The position numbers were made by a program, and so were the translations under genes. From an uncultured Clostridia bacterium (GTDB lineage: Bacteria; Bacillota; Clostridia; Christensenellales; CAG-314), in NCBI GenBank assembly GCA_947629985.1, contig CANRFV010000005.1:62001-126000 (forward strand): a stretch of 64,000 bases of DNA, given 5' to 3'. The notes below the pieces were generated by a model. It was given only the letters and a program-made list of their open reading frames with translations. It searched no databases and had not been told where the DNA came from. This document shows, in pieces, positions 23,469 through 33,672 of the stretch; within the stretch, counting starts at the first letter, position 1, and each line of letters opens with the position of its first letter.

Positions 23469-24131
23469 TCAAAACAGAATGTCGCGCGCCTTTTCTTTTA
23501 TTTCCTGCGAAGCGGTAAAGGGTATACGCGTTGTATAACCTGCGCGCGCCGCCACTATCATCTTGGTGGGCCAACTTTGAATGTCCTGATTCCAACGGTA
23601 TACGGTATCGTTGTACGCTTCGCGAGCGGCGGTAATTTCTTTTTGCAAATACGAGTTTTGCTGCATCGCTTCGCTTATTTCTTTGTGCGCGTCAAGGTCG
23701 GGGTAACTTTCCACCGCTACGTTTATTTGAGCGTTTATCTTGTCTATTTCGTTTGCCACGGCGTTTCTGTCGCTGTCGGTAGACGTGCCGCTGCGCAATG
23801 CCGCTATCTGCGTATACGTGGATTTGTCGAGATCTATCGACTTTTCCAACAGTTTTGCGGTGTTTTGCAAAATTACCACGCGCTGTTCAAGATAGTTGTC
23901 TATCTGCGACGCGTCGTGTTGAATTTTTTGCTGCAATTTACGCAAATAAGCGCCCGCTTTTACCTTCATAATAAGAAATACCACCCCGGGAATGATACCC
24001 AGCACCCACAGCAGTATCTCGAATATTACCGAGCCTGCGCCCACTTTGACGGGCAGTTGTTTTTCGATGACGTTTACATCACGACCCTGTTCGTTTACCG
24101 GACCGGTCAATTCATCAAGTTCGTTTGCCAT
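23469..24131 (-). CDS. lemA: LemA-family protein
   Basis: N-terminal TM; RKLQQKIQHDASQIDNYLEQRVVILQNTAKLLEKSIDLDKSTYTQIAALRSG. Confidence 0.8.
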   Translation of the reverse strand: MANELDELTGPVNEQGRDVNVIEKQLPVKVGAGSVIFEILLWVLGIIPGVVFLIMKVKAGAYLRKLQQKIQHDASQIDNYLEQRVVILQNTAKLLEKSIDLDKSTYTQIAALRSGTSTDSDRNAVANEIDKINAQINVAVESYPDLDAHKEISEAMQQNSYLQKEITAAREAYNDTVYRWNQDIQSWPTKMIVAARAGYTTRIPFTASQEIKEKARDILF

Positions 24132-24149
24132 AATTATACTCTCCTTTAT

Positions 24150-25901
24150 TTAGTCGTTAAGCAGCCGCGCAATAATGCCGCTGACAAAAACCGATGTGTT
24201 GTACTTGGCGTCAGCCGTGGACAGATACTGTTCGCGAGTGATGTCCGTTGCCTGCAATTCTACCGTACTCGTACGGCTTACGGGTATGTAATCCGTCCAA
24301 TGCACAGGCACAAGATATGTATTGCCGTTACGGCAATGTACGGGTATTTCTTCTATTTGCGGCACCGCGCGGAAAGAATACGCCGTAACTTCCGCCAATG
24401 TGCGGTCGGCGGTTTTGTCCGTTATTTTTGCCTTGATAACGGCTTCGGTTGCCGAGGCGGAGTCGGTAAGCAACGATTGGTCGAATTTGTTTACTATCGC
24501 TTCCGCTTCCCAATCGCTTATATCGCCGTGTTGCAAACACTCGCCGTAGGGCGGATCGCACCGCTCCTGCGTGTATAGCGGAATACAGAATATTGGGGCA
24601 AAATCGAAATACAGCGAACGGAAATAGTTTACGTTAAAATCGACAAAACGCTTGCGTGCATTTTGCAGATCGTAATCGGTAAACATTACGGGATTGGCGT
24701 CGATGGGCAACGCCGCGCCGTGCCGTGAACATATTACGGACACGCGCCCCTGCTTGTCGAACACAAAATCGTCGCCGTAGGGCTGCCCGCTGCGCAACAA
24801 TTTGACGGTGTTTTGCTGTGCAAGCGGCGTAAACATAAGCCGAAATTGCACTTCGTTGTTGCGGTTTTCCGCGCCGAACAGCACTTCGAACTCGCTGTTG
24901 GCAAGTTGGTTGTATGTAGAGCCGTCGTTGATGGCTTGGCGCGCCTTTTTGTCAAGGCGTTTGGCACCGCTTTTTACAAGCGAATCGATTTTTTTGTCGT
25001 CGGCGTCCTGCGGCACTACCGGCGTGCGCGAAAAACACAAATCGGGCGCGGCGTCGCAGCCGTAATACAGATATGTGTTGCAACGGTAATCGGGTTTGGG
25101 CGCGGCATAATGCGCAACAAGCGTTTCGCTGTGGGTTACCGTGCGCATATGCCCGTCGGAGTCGGTTTCCGTTTCGGTCCAACTTACCAAGCGCGTACCC
25201 GTGTATATTTGTTTGATAAAGTCCTGATGCAGATAGCGCGCCAACAAAAACGGATTGCCGTCGGAATTGCCCGATTTTATGCTGAAAACCGACGTACGGT
25301 CGGCTCGGACGTTCAATTTGTAATATTTGCGGAAGTATTCCAATTTGTTTTCGTCGAAATACTTGTCCAACCGAATGTGCGGAACCGTTTGGTAAATAAG
25401 ATTATCGGGGACGTTCCAATCATACTTGTCGTTTAACGTGCGCATTTGTTTCCAAGCCTTGGATTCCCAATCTCGCACTTCTTTTTGATATTTGTCTACT
25501 ACGATATTGCTTTCGGAAAGTTTGTTTTTCATTACGGTTAAAATAATTGCCAGCAAACCGCCCGCCAGCGCCACCGCGACGCACGGAATGAGTATTGCCA
25601 AAAAGAACAATTCGGAATTGCCCGTTGCAAACGCAAAACCGCATATAAGCGCAACAAACAGCAACAGCACAACGCATACGATCAAAAACACGCGCAATCC
25701 CTTGTAATTGCCCAATGTGTCCTTGGCGGAGTTCAATCGGGCTTCCGCCGCGTTGCGCTTGTTTACGTAATCGGCATTTTGTTCGGCGGAAACGCCGGAT
25801 TGTTTTACCAAATCGTCAAAGTATTCTTCCGTCAGGCGACGGTGCTTTTGTTCGTAAACGTCTTTGTACGCGTCTATCGGTTGTAAAATTTCGTCATTCA
25901 T
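24150..25901 (-). CDS. Membrane protein paired with LemA
   Basis: 584 aa from MNDEILQPIDAYKDVYEQ; two adjacent TM helices then soluble domain; immediately upstream of lemA. Confidence 0.6.
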   Translation of the reverse strand: MNDEILQPIDAYKDVYEQKHRRLTEEYFDDLVKQSGVSAEQNADYVNKRNAAEARLNSAKDTLGNYKGLRVFLIVCVVLLLFVALICGFAFATGNSELFFLAILIPCVAVALAGGLLAIILTVMKNKLSESNIVVDKYQKEVRDWESKAWKQMRTLNDKYDWNVPDNLIYQTVPHIRLDKYFDENKLEYFRKYYKLNVRADRTSVFSIKSGNSDGNPFLLARYLHQDFIKQIYTGTRLVSWTETETDSDGHMRTVTHSETLVAHYAAPKPDYRCNTYLYYGCDAAPDLCFSRTPVVPQDADDKKIDSLVKSGAKRLDKKARQAINDGSTYNQLANSEFEVLFGAENRNNEVQFRLMFTPLAQQNTVKLLRSGQPYGDDFVFDKQGRVSVICSRHGAALPIDANPVMFTDYDLQNARKRFVDFNVNYFRSLYFDFAPIFCIPLYTQERCDPPYGECLQHGDISDWEAEAIVNKFDQSLLTDSASATEAVIKAKITDKTADRTLAEVTAYSFRAVPQIEEIPVHCRNGNTYLVPVHWTDYIPVSRTSTVELQATDITREQYLSTADAKYNTSVFVSGIIARLLND

Positions 25902-26057
25902 CAGGTGTTTTCCTTTGATATGCATTGCGCAAGCGCGCAATATGCGCGCATAACCGATCGGTATGCTTAGTGCAATTATAGCGCAATTGCACGTCGGTGT
26001 CAATACGCGTAGCACTTACGCAAAAAGCCGCAACGCGGCGGTTACGGCTGCAAAAAT

Positions 26058-26264
26058 TCAGTCTTTTTTTGGTAATTTGCGCTTGTTGCCCTGTTCGTCA
26101 ACGATGTAGGTGTTGTCCAACACTTGCGTAACGCCCAAACGCCACTCTTCAAGATATTCCTTGCGCAATTGCCGCTGTTCGTCGCGTTCCGCTTGGGTCA
26201 ATCCTTGCGGAGTTTTGGCTTTGCGCGCAAGATAATTTATGCGGTCGATTTTTTCCTGTATCAT
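26058..26264 (-). CDS. DUF896 (UPF0291/YnzC-like) small protein
   Basis: IDRINYLARKAKTPQGLTQAERDEQRQLRKEYLEEWR. Confidence 0.9.
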   Translation of the reverse strand: MIQEKIDRINYLARKAKTPQGLTQAERDEQRQLRKEYLEEWRLGVTQVLDNTYIVDEQGNKRKLPKKD

Positions 26265-26362
26265 AGTGTTTTTTCCGTAAATATTATCGGTCAAATTGTA
26301 CCACAAGCGCACAACCGTGTCAACCGCCGACATTTAAGTACATTTTCCGCCCCGCCAAACGC

Positions 26363-26391
26363 TTGTCAACGGGTAAAATATGTTGTATAAT
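26363..26391 (+). promoter_or_regulatory. SigA promoter of SRP RNA
   Basis: TTGTCA-17 bp-TATAAT. Confidence 0.8.
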
Positions 26392-26397
26392 AACATC

Positions 26398-26640
26398 ACT
26401 GCGCTAAGCGGGGAGCCGGCGGTGCCCTGTTACTCACAATCCGCCATAGTGGGGCTGAATGTTGCAGGCGGCTTTCGGCGTGGAAAGCAGGCGGCGGCAA
26501 GGAGTGTTGATATCAAGGTCTTGTGCAACGTAACTCTGTTAACCGTGTCAGGGTGGGAACACAGCAGCACTACGCAGCATGCGCGTGTGCCACAAGGGTG
26601 CTTTGAAGTAGCCACCTACCGCAATACCGTTTCGGCGTCG
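26398..26640 (+). ncRNA. ffs: Large (Bacillus-type) SRP RNA with Alu domain
   Basis: GGTGCCCTGTTACTCACAATCCGCCATAGTGGGGCTGAATG 5' domain; GTGTCAGGGTGGGAACACAGCAGCACTACGCAGCATGCGCGTGTGCCACAAGGGTG S-domain. Confidence 0.92.
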
Positions 26641-26680
26641 ACTGTCAACTGCAAATGCGCAGTTTTTTTGCAAAAAAACT

Positions 26681-26732
26681 CTTCTCGCAGGCTGCAATAT
26701 TACTATTGCATAGTTAGCGGAAGAGTTTTATT
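26681..26732 (+). terminator. Terminator after SRP RNA
   Basis: AAAACTCTTC...GAAGAGTTTT followed by ATTTTTTT. Confidence 0.75.
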
Positions 26733-26885
26733 TTTTTGCGCGCAAATTGCGCTGTGCTGCAAAAGCGTCGTATGCGCCGTATTCGGATCGACCAATGCCG
26801 AATAGTCAACAAAGATCGCCTGCGCTGAGCAAATTTACGCACAAACGGCGTTTTACTCGGCAAATTGCGGCGCGGCAAACGGCGG

Positions 26886-27590
26886 TTACACCAATTTGCC
26901 TATTTCCTTTTTCAATCGCGAAATTATTTTCTTTTCCAAACGGGATATGTACGATTGCGAAATACCCAGCATATCCGCCACTTCTTTTTGCGTGCGCTCG
27001 TCGGTGCCGTCCAACCCAAAGCGCATTTCTATAATTTGCTGTTCGCGCTTGGACAATCGCGACAGACCTTCTTCCAGCAGTTGCCGCTCTACCTGACTTT
27101 CCACATGCGTGTAGATGGCGTCGCTGTCGGTGCCCAGCACGTCGGCAAGCAACAACTCGTTGCCTTCGCCGTCCACGTTTAGCGGTTCGTCCAAACTCAC
27201 TTCCGCCTTGCGCTTGGAAAGTTTGCGCAAATACATCAAAATTTCGTTTTCGATACAGCGGCTGGCATAGGTTGCAAGTTTTATTTGCTTTTCCGGTTTG
27301 AAACTGTTTATCGCCTTGATAAGCCCTATTGTGCCCACCGACACCAGATCTTCCATATCCACGTTGTTGCTTTCGAACTTTTTGGCAAGAAACACCACCA
27401 ATCTCAGGTTGTGTTCGACAAGTTTGTCCTTGGCGGCTATATCTCCCTGCGCAGTAAGCGCAAGCAACTCGCTTTCTTCCTGCGCGGACAACGGGTGCGG
27501 CAACGCCTCCGATCCGCACAGGTAATGCACCGTCTTGTCAGAAAGAGACAGCGATTGCAGTAATTTGTGTAACAATTGCAGTAGTTTCAT
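26886..27590 (-). CDS. sigE: RNA polymerase sporulation sigma factor SigE
   Basis: SigE-like [70 protein letters not shown]; hydrophobic pro-sequence; adjacent spoIIGA. Confidence 0.95.
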   Translation of the reverse strand: MKLLQLLHKLLQSLSLSDKTVHYLCGSEALPHPLSAQEESELLALTAQGDIAAKDKLVEHNLRLVVFLAKKFESNNVDMEDLVSVGTIGLIKAINSFKPEKQIKLATYASRCIENEILMYLRKLSKRKAEVSLDEPLNVDGEGNELLLADVLGTDSDAIYTHVESQVERQLLEEGLSRLSKREQQIIEMRFGLDGTDERTQKEVADMLGISQSYISRLEKKIISRLKKEIGKLV

Positions 27591-28384
27591 AAAGCGCCTC
27601 CGTACACTTGATTTGAAAGAATTATTTGATAAAACGGGCAGGGCGGACTTGCCGACGTTGCAAGGTAAACGTCGTACTGCGTGCCGTTTACGGAAATCTT
27701 TGCCTTCGCCGCCACGCTTGTGCCCGTGCCCGTAACGGTATTTACCTGCAATTGCACGGTGCGCCCGTGCAACAGACTGTCCGCCAAAAATTCGTTGAAA
27801 GGCTTGTATTTTGCGCTTACAAAGCACACGGGACAGCCGTTATACGTAATTGTGTTGCCGCTGTCGCACAAGCCCGCAACGGTTACGTCTTTGCAAAGAT
27901 GCAACGTAACCTTACACAAATACGGCGCAACTTTTTTCATTTTGCGCACGTACGTTACTACGCAATAGCACAAAAACGCCGCGGCGGCAAACCCCATAAC
28001 ATACACAAATATCGGTACTTTTGTTTGATAAAACTGTCCGCCGTCGGTAAGATACCGCACGTTAAACAAGTGAAACAGCCCCATTATTGCGCCGCCCGAC
28101 ACAAAGGTATATGCCGCAGTAAGCAAAATATGCCAAAACAATTTAACTCCCAACCCGACGGTAACCGCGCACATAAGCACAACGCAAACGCCCTTGATAA
28201 CGTACAGCCACGCGCCCGTAACATACACGCTTACCGCCGCGCACGCCGTGCCTACCGCGCCGCCGAGAGCGATTCGATACCACTTGCAACGCAATCTGAG
28301 CGTTGCCGCCGCAAAATACAACAACAGCGAGTCTATCGTAAAGTTGTCCAGCACAACGTATTCTATGTACACCGTCATGCCCAC
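27587..28384 (-). CDS. spoIIGA: SpoIIGA sigma-E processing aspartic protease
   Basis: [23 protein letters not shown] domain; catalytic GLCDSGNTI motif; directly upstream of sigE. Confidence 0.92.
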   Translation of the reverse strand: MGMTVYIEYVVLDNFTIDSLLLYFAAATLRLRCKWYRIALGGAVGTACAAVSVYVTGAWLYVIKGVCVVLMCAVTVGLGVKLFWHILLTAAYTFVSGGAIMGLFHLFNVRYLTDGGQFYQTKVPIFVYVMGFAAAAFLCYCVVTYVRKMKKVAPYLCKVTLHLCKDVTVAGLCDSGNTITYNGCPVCFVSAKYKPFNEFLADSLLHGRTVQLQVNTVTGTGTSVAAKAKISVNGTQYDVYLATSASPPCPFYQIILSNQVYGGAL

Positions 28385-28454
28385 ATTGTAAATTGCATTT
28401 ACGGTTGGTTATTGCAATGTTTTGTTGTAGACGGCAAATTTTTGTAAAAACGCA

Positions 28455-28483
28455 AAAAAACTCTCCGTCGGCAGACGGAGAGT
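28455..28483 (-). terminator. Terminator of the SpoIIQ-like gene
   Basis: Minus strand ACTCTCCGTCtgccGACGGAGAGTTTTTTTGCG. Confidence 0.85.
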
Positions 28484-28498
28484 GCGCGTTGATATTTG

Positions 28499-29188
28499 TC
28501 AGTCTTGCTCTACTTCGCGAAAAATTTCGCCCTTTACATAAGGCATCGGGTCGGTTATTTCGCCGTCTTTGGTAATTTCAAGATGCAGGTGCGCGCCGTC
28601 GAGAAATTCGTAGGAAGCCGACGTGCTGACAGAGCCGATTATCTCGCCCTTTGCCACTTGTTGCCCTTTTTGCACCTGAACGTCCGTAAGCGAAGCGTAC
28701 GTTGCTATAACGTTGTCGCCGTGGTCTATCTTGACTATGTGCCCCATACCGTAAGTTTCGGTTACGTCAATTACCGTGCCGTCGTACATTGAAGCCACCT
28801 GCGTGCCGTCGGCAGCCGCAAGATCCACGCCCCTGTGCGCCTGCCACACGTTAAGGGTGGAACTGAATACGAATTTGCTTTCTTCTCCGTCGGTGTATTC
28901 CATACTTACCGACGTGTAATTTACGGGCGAAACAAAGTAAACTTTTATTTTTTCCTTTTCGGTAGGCCGGGGATCTTTGTTTACGTCGGTGCTGTCGTCG
29001 GGCTTGTTTTTATCGGTGTCGTCGGGATTTGTGCCGACGGGTTCGTCGGGAATAACGGGATTGTTGCGCGTAAGCGTTACCACCAATACCACCGTAGTTA
29101 TTGCCACTATGCAAAATATCAGCAACAGCAATGCCGCGTGATTGCGTAAAAATTTTACAAATTTGTTTTGTTGTTTTGTAGTGTTCAT
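28499..29188 (-). CDS. SpoIIQ-like M23 peptidase
   Basis: N-terminal TM; HRGVDLAA and HLHLEITKDG zinc ligands. Confidence 0.85.
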   Translation of the reverse strand: MNTTKQQNKFVKFLRNHAALLLLIFCIVAITTVVLVVTLTRNNPVIPDEPVGTNPDDTDKNKPDDSTDVNKDPRPTEKEKIKVYFVSPVNYTSVSMEYTDGEESKFVFSSTLNVWQAHRGVDLAAADGTQVASMYDGTVIDVTETYGMGHIVKIDHGDNVIATYASLTDVQVQKGQQVAKGEIIGSVSTSASYEFLDGAHLHLEITKDGEITDPMPYVKGEIFREVEQD

Positions 29189-29433
29189 GTATGCCTCCGT
29201 AATTTGTTTGATGAGATTTTTACCTATTTGCAAACGATTTATACATTTTTGTTTTACGTAAGCCGTAATACCGTCCGACAGCGGCAAAATCGACCTGTTT
29301 GCCACACTGCGCAAGTCGGCACAACTATTGTCGAAACGCTACTTGCGCAAACGTTGTCGCAAATGGCAAGAGCGAACGTTTGACGAGTTGACATTAACTG
29401 CGCCGCCGCACCGCAACTCAACGGTTTACGCGG

Positions 29434-29898
29434 TCAATATCCGCCCAAAATAAGCGGACTGCCCACGCACACCTTGCCGTTGCCGTAAGCGATCTGCACG
29501 TTTACGCGCGCGCCGTCCATTACCACGCCGCCGCTTATTTTTGCGCTGTAACCGCATATTACCGTAATTCCGTCAAGTTGGCACCGCGTTGCGTTGCGTA
29601 TTTGAAAAAATTTGCACAAACGCTCGGCGCACTCGCCGTCGCCGTCAAAACATACGCTTACGCCGTCTACGTTGCGGCATTTGTTAAGCACGGCAAAATA
29701 ATCCGACAACTGCGCTAATACCGCATATCCCGTACCCAAATCTTCGGCGGGCAGGTCGGTTTGGCGGCAGTACACCGTAACGACGCTTTCCGCAGGGCAA
29801 ACGCGGCGCATATAAGCGGCAAAATTGCGCGGCATAAAATAGGTCAAAACTCCCGTTATTACCGCCGTAAGCGCAAAAATAAATGCAAACCTTTTCAT
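29434..29898 (-). CDS. Secreted hypothetical protein (weakly YwmB-like)
   Basis: Signal/TM MKRFAFIFALTAVITGVLTYF; adjacent to SpoIIQ-like gene. Confidence 0.45.
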   Translation of the reverse strand: MKRFAFIFALTAVITGVLTYFMPRNFAAYMRRVCPAESVVTVYCRQTDLPAEDLGTGYAVLAQLSDYFAVLNKCRNVDGVSVCFDGDGECAERLCKFFQIRNATRCQLDGITVICGYSAKISGGVVMDGARVNVQIAYGNGKVCVGSPLILGGY

Positions 29899-30087
29899 AT
29901 CGTCTCCGCAACGATTGTTGACGCAATATCGCAAAAACATACCGAATGGGGCAAAATTAAAAACGTTTTGATCGACTGCGCGCGTATGCGCAAATACTTT
30001 TAATTACTTTGCTAAAACAAAAAGTTATAAATATATATTTTTGGGGGCGCAACGTCGCCTGTTACTAAACAATTACACAAAAACGGC

Positions 30088-30126
30088 AAAAAAAACGCTC
30101 TTCCGATAACAGAATATCGGAAGAGC
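30088..30126 (-). terminator. Terminator of prs
   Basis: Minus strand GCTCTTCCGATA ttctgt TATCGGAAGAGC GTTTTTTTT. Confidence 0.9.
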
Positions 30127-30141
30127 GAGCAAATTGCAAAC

Positions 30142-31095
30142 TCAATCGTACAGTTTGGATACGGGCAAATCGGTGTATACGCGCTCTATCGCTTCGGCAA
30201 ACAGGTCGCTTATGCTTACCACTTCTATTTTGTCTATTTGCTTTTCGGACGGCAGTTCGATGGTATCCAAAACCACCACCTTGCTGAGACAACTTTCGTT
30301 AAGACGGTCGATAGCGGGACCGGACAGCACGGCATGCGTACAGCACGCTATTACTTCCTTTGCGCCGTGTTCTTTAAGCGCGGCTGCGCCCTGACAAATC
30401 GTCCCGCCCGTGTCGATCATATCGTCCAACATAAGGCACGTGCGATCCGCAACGTCGCCGACTACGTTCATAACTTCCATTACGTTTGCCTGCGGACGGC
30501 GTTTGTCGATGATGGCAAGCGGCGCGTCGAACTTGGCTGCCATTGCGCGCGAACGTACCACACTGCCCGTATCGGGGCTTACTATGGTAAGGTCGTCGGG
30601 CACGCCGCTCTTGCGGAAGTATTTTACCAATGCCGGCATACCCATAAGATTGTCTACCGGAATGTTGAAAAATCCCTGCAACTGACTGCTGTGCAGATCC
30701 ATTGTAAGCACGCGGCTTGCGCCTGCCGCCTGCAAAATATCCGCAACCAGTTTGGCGGAAATGGGATCGCGCGCACGCGCTTTGCGGTCCTGTCGGGCGT
30801 AGCCGAAATAGGGTATTACCGCAGTTATGCGTCCGGCAGAGGCACGCTTGCATGCGTCCAAGATCAGCAGCAATTCCATAAGATTGTCGTTTACGGGCAT
30901 GCTTGTGGACTGTATTACAAACACGTCGCAGCCGCGGACGGATTCCTTGATGTTTATGCTTGTTTCGCCGTCGGAAAACTTGCCCACTTCCAACTTGCCG
31001 AGTTCGAGATCCAACTTGTCGCAAATGGCTTGCGCCAATTTTTTGCTGGAATTGCCTGCAAAAATTTTTATCGCTCCGTGAATTTGATTTAACAT
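30142..31095 (-). CDS. prs: Ribose-phosphate pyrophosphokinase
   Basis: IKIFAGNSSKKLAQAICDKL, FGYARQDRKARARDPISAKL, LMLDDMIDTGGT. Confidence 0.96.
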   Translation of the reverse strand: MLNQIHGAIKIFAGNSSKKLAQAICDKLDLELGKLEVGKFSDGETSINIKESVRGCDVFVIQSTSMPVNDNLMELLLILDACKRASAGRITAVIPYFGYARQDRKARARDPISAKLVADILQAAGASRVLTMDLHSSQLQGFFNIPVDNLMGMPALVKYFRKSGVPDDLTIVSPDTGSVVRSRAMAAKFDAPLAIIDKRRPQANVMEVMNVVGDVADRTCLMLDDMIDTGGTICQGAAALKEHGAKEVIACCTHAVLSGPAIDRLNESCLSKVVVLDTIELPSEKQIDKIEVVSISDLFAEAIERVYTDLPVSKLYD

Positions 31096-31160
31096 TGTTA
31101 CTCCCAAGCGGCAACAGCGCCGCAATTGTTGTTTATTTTACCGATTTTTGCCCGACTAAG

Positions 31161-31895
31161 TCAATACTCTATTTGCTGTAACGTAAGCCCCTTGGACGGT
31201 AACGTGCGCACGCGCAAACGTTTGCCGTCAAGCATAGTGTCCACATCGTCCAAACCGTACTTGCCCCTGCCCACTTCGATAAGCAATCCGCACATTATGC
31301 GCACCTGATTGTACAAAAACGCATTGCCGCGCACGATAAAGCAAATTGTGCCGTCGCCGTTATCCGCCACGTCAAACGAATATACCGTGCGAATTGTACC
31401 TTTGAGATTGCTGCCCGTATTTTGAAACGCTTTGAAATCGTGCGTACCCACAAGCAGTCGGCTTGCCGAGCGCATTGCGTCTACGTTGAGCGGTTTGTAA
31501 ATTTGCGTGTGATTTACGTCCAAAAGCGGCTTGCGCGTTGGCGAAACGTATATGCGGTAACAATAAGTTTTGGCAACAGCCGAAAAGCGCGCGTCAAATA
31601 CGTCGTCTACCGTTTGCGCGTCGATTACGGCAACGCTGTCGGGCAGATACGTATTTACCCCCAAACACAGTTTGTAGGTATTTATCGGCTTGTCCGTAAC
31701 AAAATGCGCCACTTGCCCTGCGGCGTGTACGCCCACGTCGGTACGTCCCGCGCCGTATATGCGGACGAAATCGCAGCCGAAATACTTGCCCAATGCCCGT
31801 TCGACGGTATCCTGCACCGAAATTCCGTTGCGCTGGCTTTGCCAACCGCAAAAATCGGTGCCCACATATTGTATTGTAAGTTTTATTTTGGTCAT
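31161..31895 (-). CDS. truA: tRNA pseudouridine(38-40) synthase
   Basis: IQYVGTDFCGWQSQ, GAGRTDVGVHAAGQVAHF. Confidence 0.96.
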   Translation of the reverse strand: MTKIKLTIQYVGTDFCGWQSQRNGISVQDTVERALGKYFGCDFVRIYGAGRTDVGVHAAGQVAHFVTDKPINTYKLCLGVNTYLPDSVAVIDAQTVDDVFDARFSAVAKTYCYRIYVSPTRKPLLDVNHTQIYKPLNVDAMRSASRLLVGTHDFKAFQNTGSNLKGTIRTVYSFDVADNGDGTICFIVRGNAFLYNQVRIMCGLLIEVGRGKYGLDDVDTMLDGKRLRVRTLPSKGLTLQQIEY

Positions 31896-31922
31896 TTTAC
31901 TATGCGTGCGCTACTCCGCGTA

Positions 31923-32762
31923 TCAATAATAAAGCCATATAATGCCGCCCCAGGCGCTTTGCATACCGTATACGGTAAATATTGCGGCAAACAGTACCAC
32001 AACTATTACGCTTGCAACGGCGTCGCGCCACCCCAGACGCATTTTGCGCATACGCGTGCGCTTGGTTGCGCCTTCATAACAGCGGCTGTTCATTGCGTTG
32101 GCAAGTTCGTCCGCACGGCGGAAGCCGCCCACAAGTAAAGGAATAAGTATAGGCACAAACGCCTTGGCGCGCTTGACAAGTCCGCCCGTATCGAAATCGG
32201 CTCCGCGTGCCTTTTGCGCGCGTATGATGCGGTCGGTTTCTTCCATAAGGCTGGGAATAAACGACAGCGTAAGGCTCATAATAAGCGCAAATTCGTGTAC
32301 GGGAAATTTTATTACGCGCAAGGGTTTAAGCAAACTTTCCACCGCGTGAGTAAGGTCCACGGGCGTTGTGGTAAGCGTAAGTATGCTTGAACCGATTACC
32401 AGATAGGTAAGGCGCAACAGCATTTTGGACGCGAAAATAAGCCCTTCGGTGTAAATTTCTATCTTCCACCAACTAAGCAACGGCTCGCCTGCGCCCTTGG
32501 TAAAAAATACGTTTATTATTGCGGTAAGCAACAGCAAAAATATTATGCCCTTTACCGATTTGAGTACCGATTTGAGCGGAACGCGCGCAAGCGCAATTAC
32601 CACAAGCAAATACAGCGTTATTACGGCAAACCCGACGTAACTTACCACGAAAAATATGCCCACCATAAACAGCAACGACAGCACAAGTTTTATGCGGGCG
32701 TCCATTTTGTGTACAAACGAATCGGCGGGGTAATATTGCCCGAATGTTACGTCTCTAAACAT
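31923..32762 (-). CDS. ecfT: ECF transporter T component
   Basis: SFVHKMDARIKLVLSLLFMVGIF; ARGADFDTGGLVKRAKAFVPILIPL. Confidence 0.95.
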   Translation of the reverse strand: MFRDVTFGQYYPADSFVHKMDARIKLVLSLLFMVGIFFVVSYVGFAVITLYLLVVIALARVPLKSVLKSVKGIIFLLLLTAIINVFFTKGAGEPLLSWWKIEIYTEGLIFASKMLLRLTYLVIGSSILTLTTTPVDLTHAVESLLKPLRVIKFPVHEFALIMSLTLSFIPSLMEETDRIIRAQKARGADFDTGGLVKRAKAFVPILIPLLVGGFRRADELANAMNSRCYEGATKRTRMRKMRLGWRDAVASVIVVVLFAAIFTVYGMQSAWGGIIWLYY

Positions 32763-33672
32763 CGGCCTTCCCCCTTAATGCCGTTACAGCGTCGTACATC
32801 TGACGGACGGTTTTGCAATTGTCGGGCAAAGTAATGCCGTTTGCTTCCAACACGTTTGCAAATTGCGCCATGGCGGGCACTTCGAGATTCATTTCTTCTA
32901 TTTGCGTTTCAAAACGGAACAAGTTGCGCGGAGTGTCGTCGTAAGCTACGGCGCCGTCGGCAAAAACAATTACGCGGTCGGCGTTTTCGTACACTTCGTT
33001 CATATCGTGCGACACCATTACCACGGTTACGTTGCGCTCGCGATTAAGTTGCGCAACCAGCGACAGAATCTCGCTCTTGCCGCGCGGATCCAACCCCGCG
33101 GTAGGCTCGTCCATTACGAGAATACTCGGGTTCATTGCCAATACGCCCGCCAACGCAACGCGACGCTTTTCGCCGCCGGACATATCGAAGGGCGATTTGT
33201 CCTTTACCTTGTCGAAGTCCAAACCCACAAGTTGTATGGCGTCGCGGGCAAGTTGAACGCGCTTGTCCTTGTCCACGCCGAAATTTTTAAGTCCGAAACT
33301 TACGTCCTGCAATACCGTATCGGCAAACAGTTGGTACTCCGGGTACTGAAACACCATTCCCACTTCGCCGCGCAACGCTTTTAAGTCGAGTTTTTTGTCG
33401 CCGAGATCTCTGCCCAGCACGTACATCCGACCGCTTTGCAAGCGAATAAGGGCGTTGAGATGCTGTACGAACGTTGTTTTGCCGCTGCCCGTGTGCCCCA
33501 CAACGGCAACGAACTCGCCCTTGTTTACGGTAAGGCTGACGTTGTTAAGCGCTTGCTTTTGAAAGGGCGTTTTGGGATTGTACACAAAGTTGACGTCTTT
33601 GCAATATATTGCGCAGTTGTCGGGCACCGTAAAGGAAGGCGCGGTTACTTTATTTGATCGAGATTTAGACAT
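32755..33672 (-). CDS. ecfA: ECF transporter ATPase
   Basis: GHTGSGKTTFVQ Walker A; MSGGEKRRVALAGVLAMNPSILVMDEPTAGLDP. Confidence 0.95.
   Translation of the reverse strand: MSKSRSNKVTAPSFTVPDNCAIYCKDVNFVYNPKTPFQKQALNNVSLTVNKGEFVAVVGHTGSGKTTFVQHLNALIRLQSGRMYVLGRDLGDKKLDLKALRGEVGMVFQYPEYQLFADTVLQDVSFGLKNFGVDKDKRVQLARDAIQLVGLDFDKVKDKSPFDMSGGEKRRVALAGVLAMNPSILVMDEPTAGLDPRGKSEILSLVAQLNRERNVTVVMVSHDMNEVYENADRVIVFADGAVAYDDTPRNLFRFETQIEEMNLEVPAMAQFANVLEANGITLPDNCKTVRQMYDAVTALRGKADV

Noticed and set aside
23469-25901. LemA and membrane-protein pair as a novel defence system
   Set aside because: LemA next to a large membrane protein is a common, widely distributed arrangement; no nuclease, NTPase or toxin domain seen.
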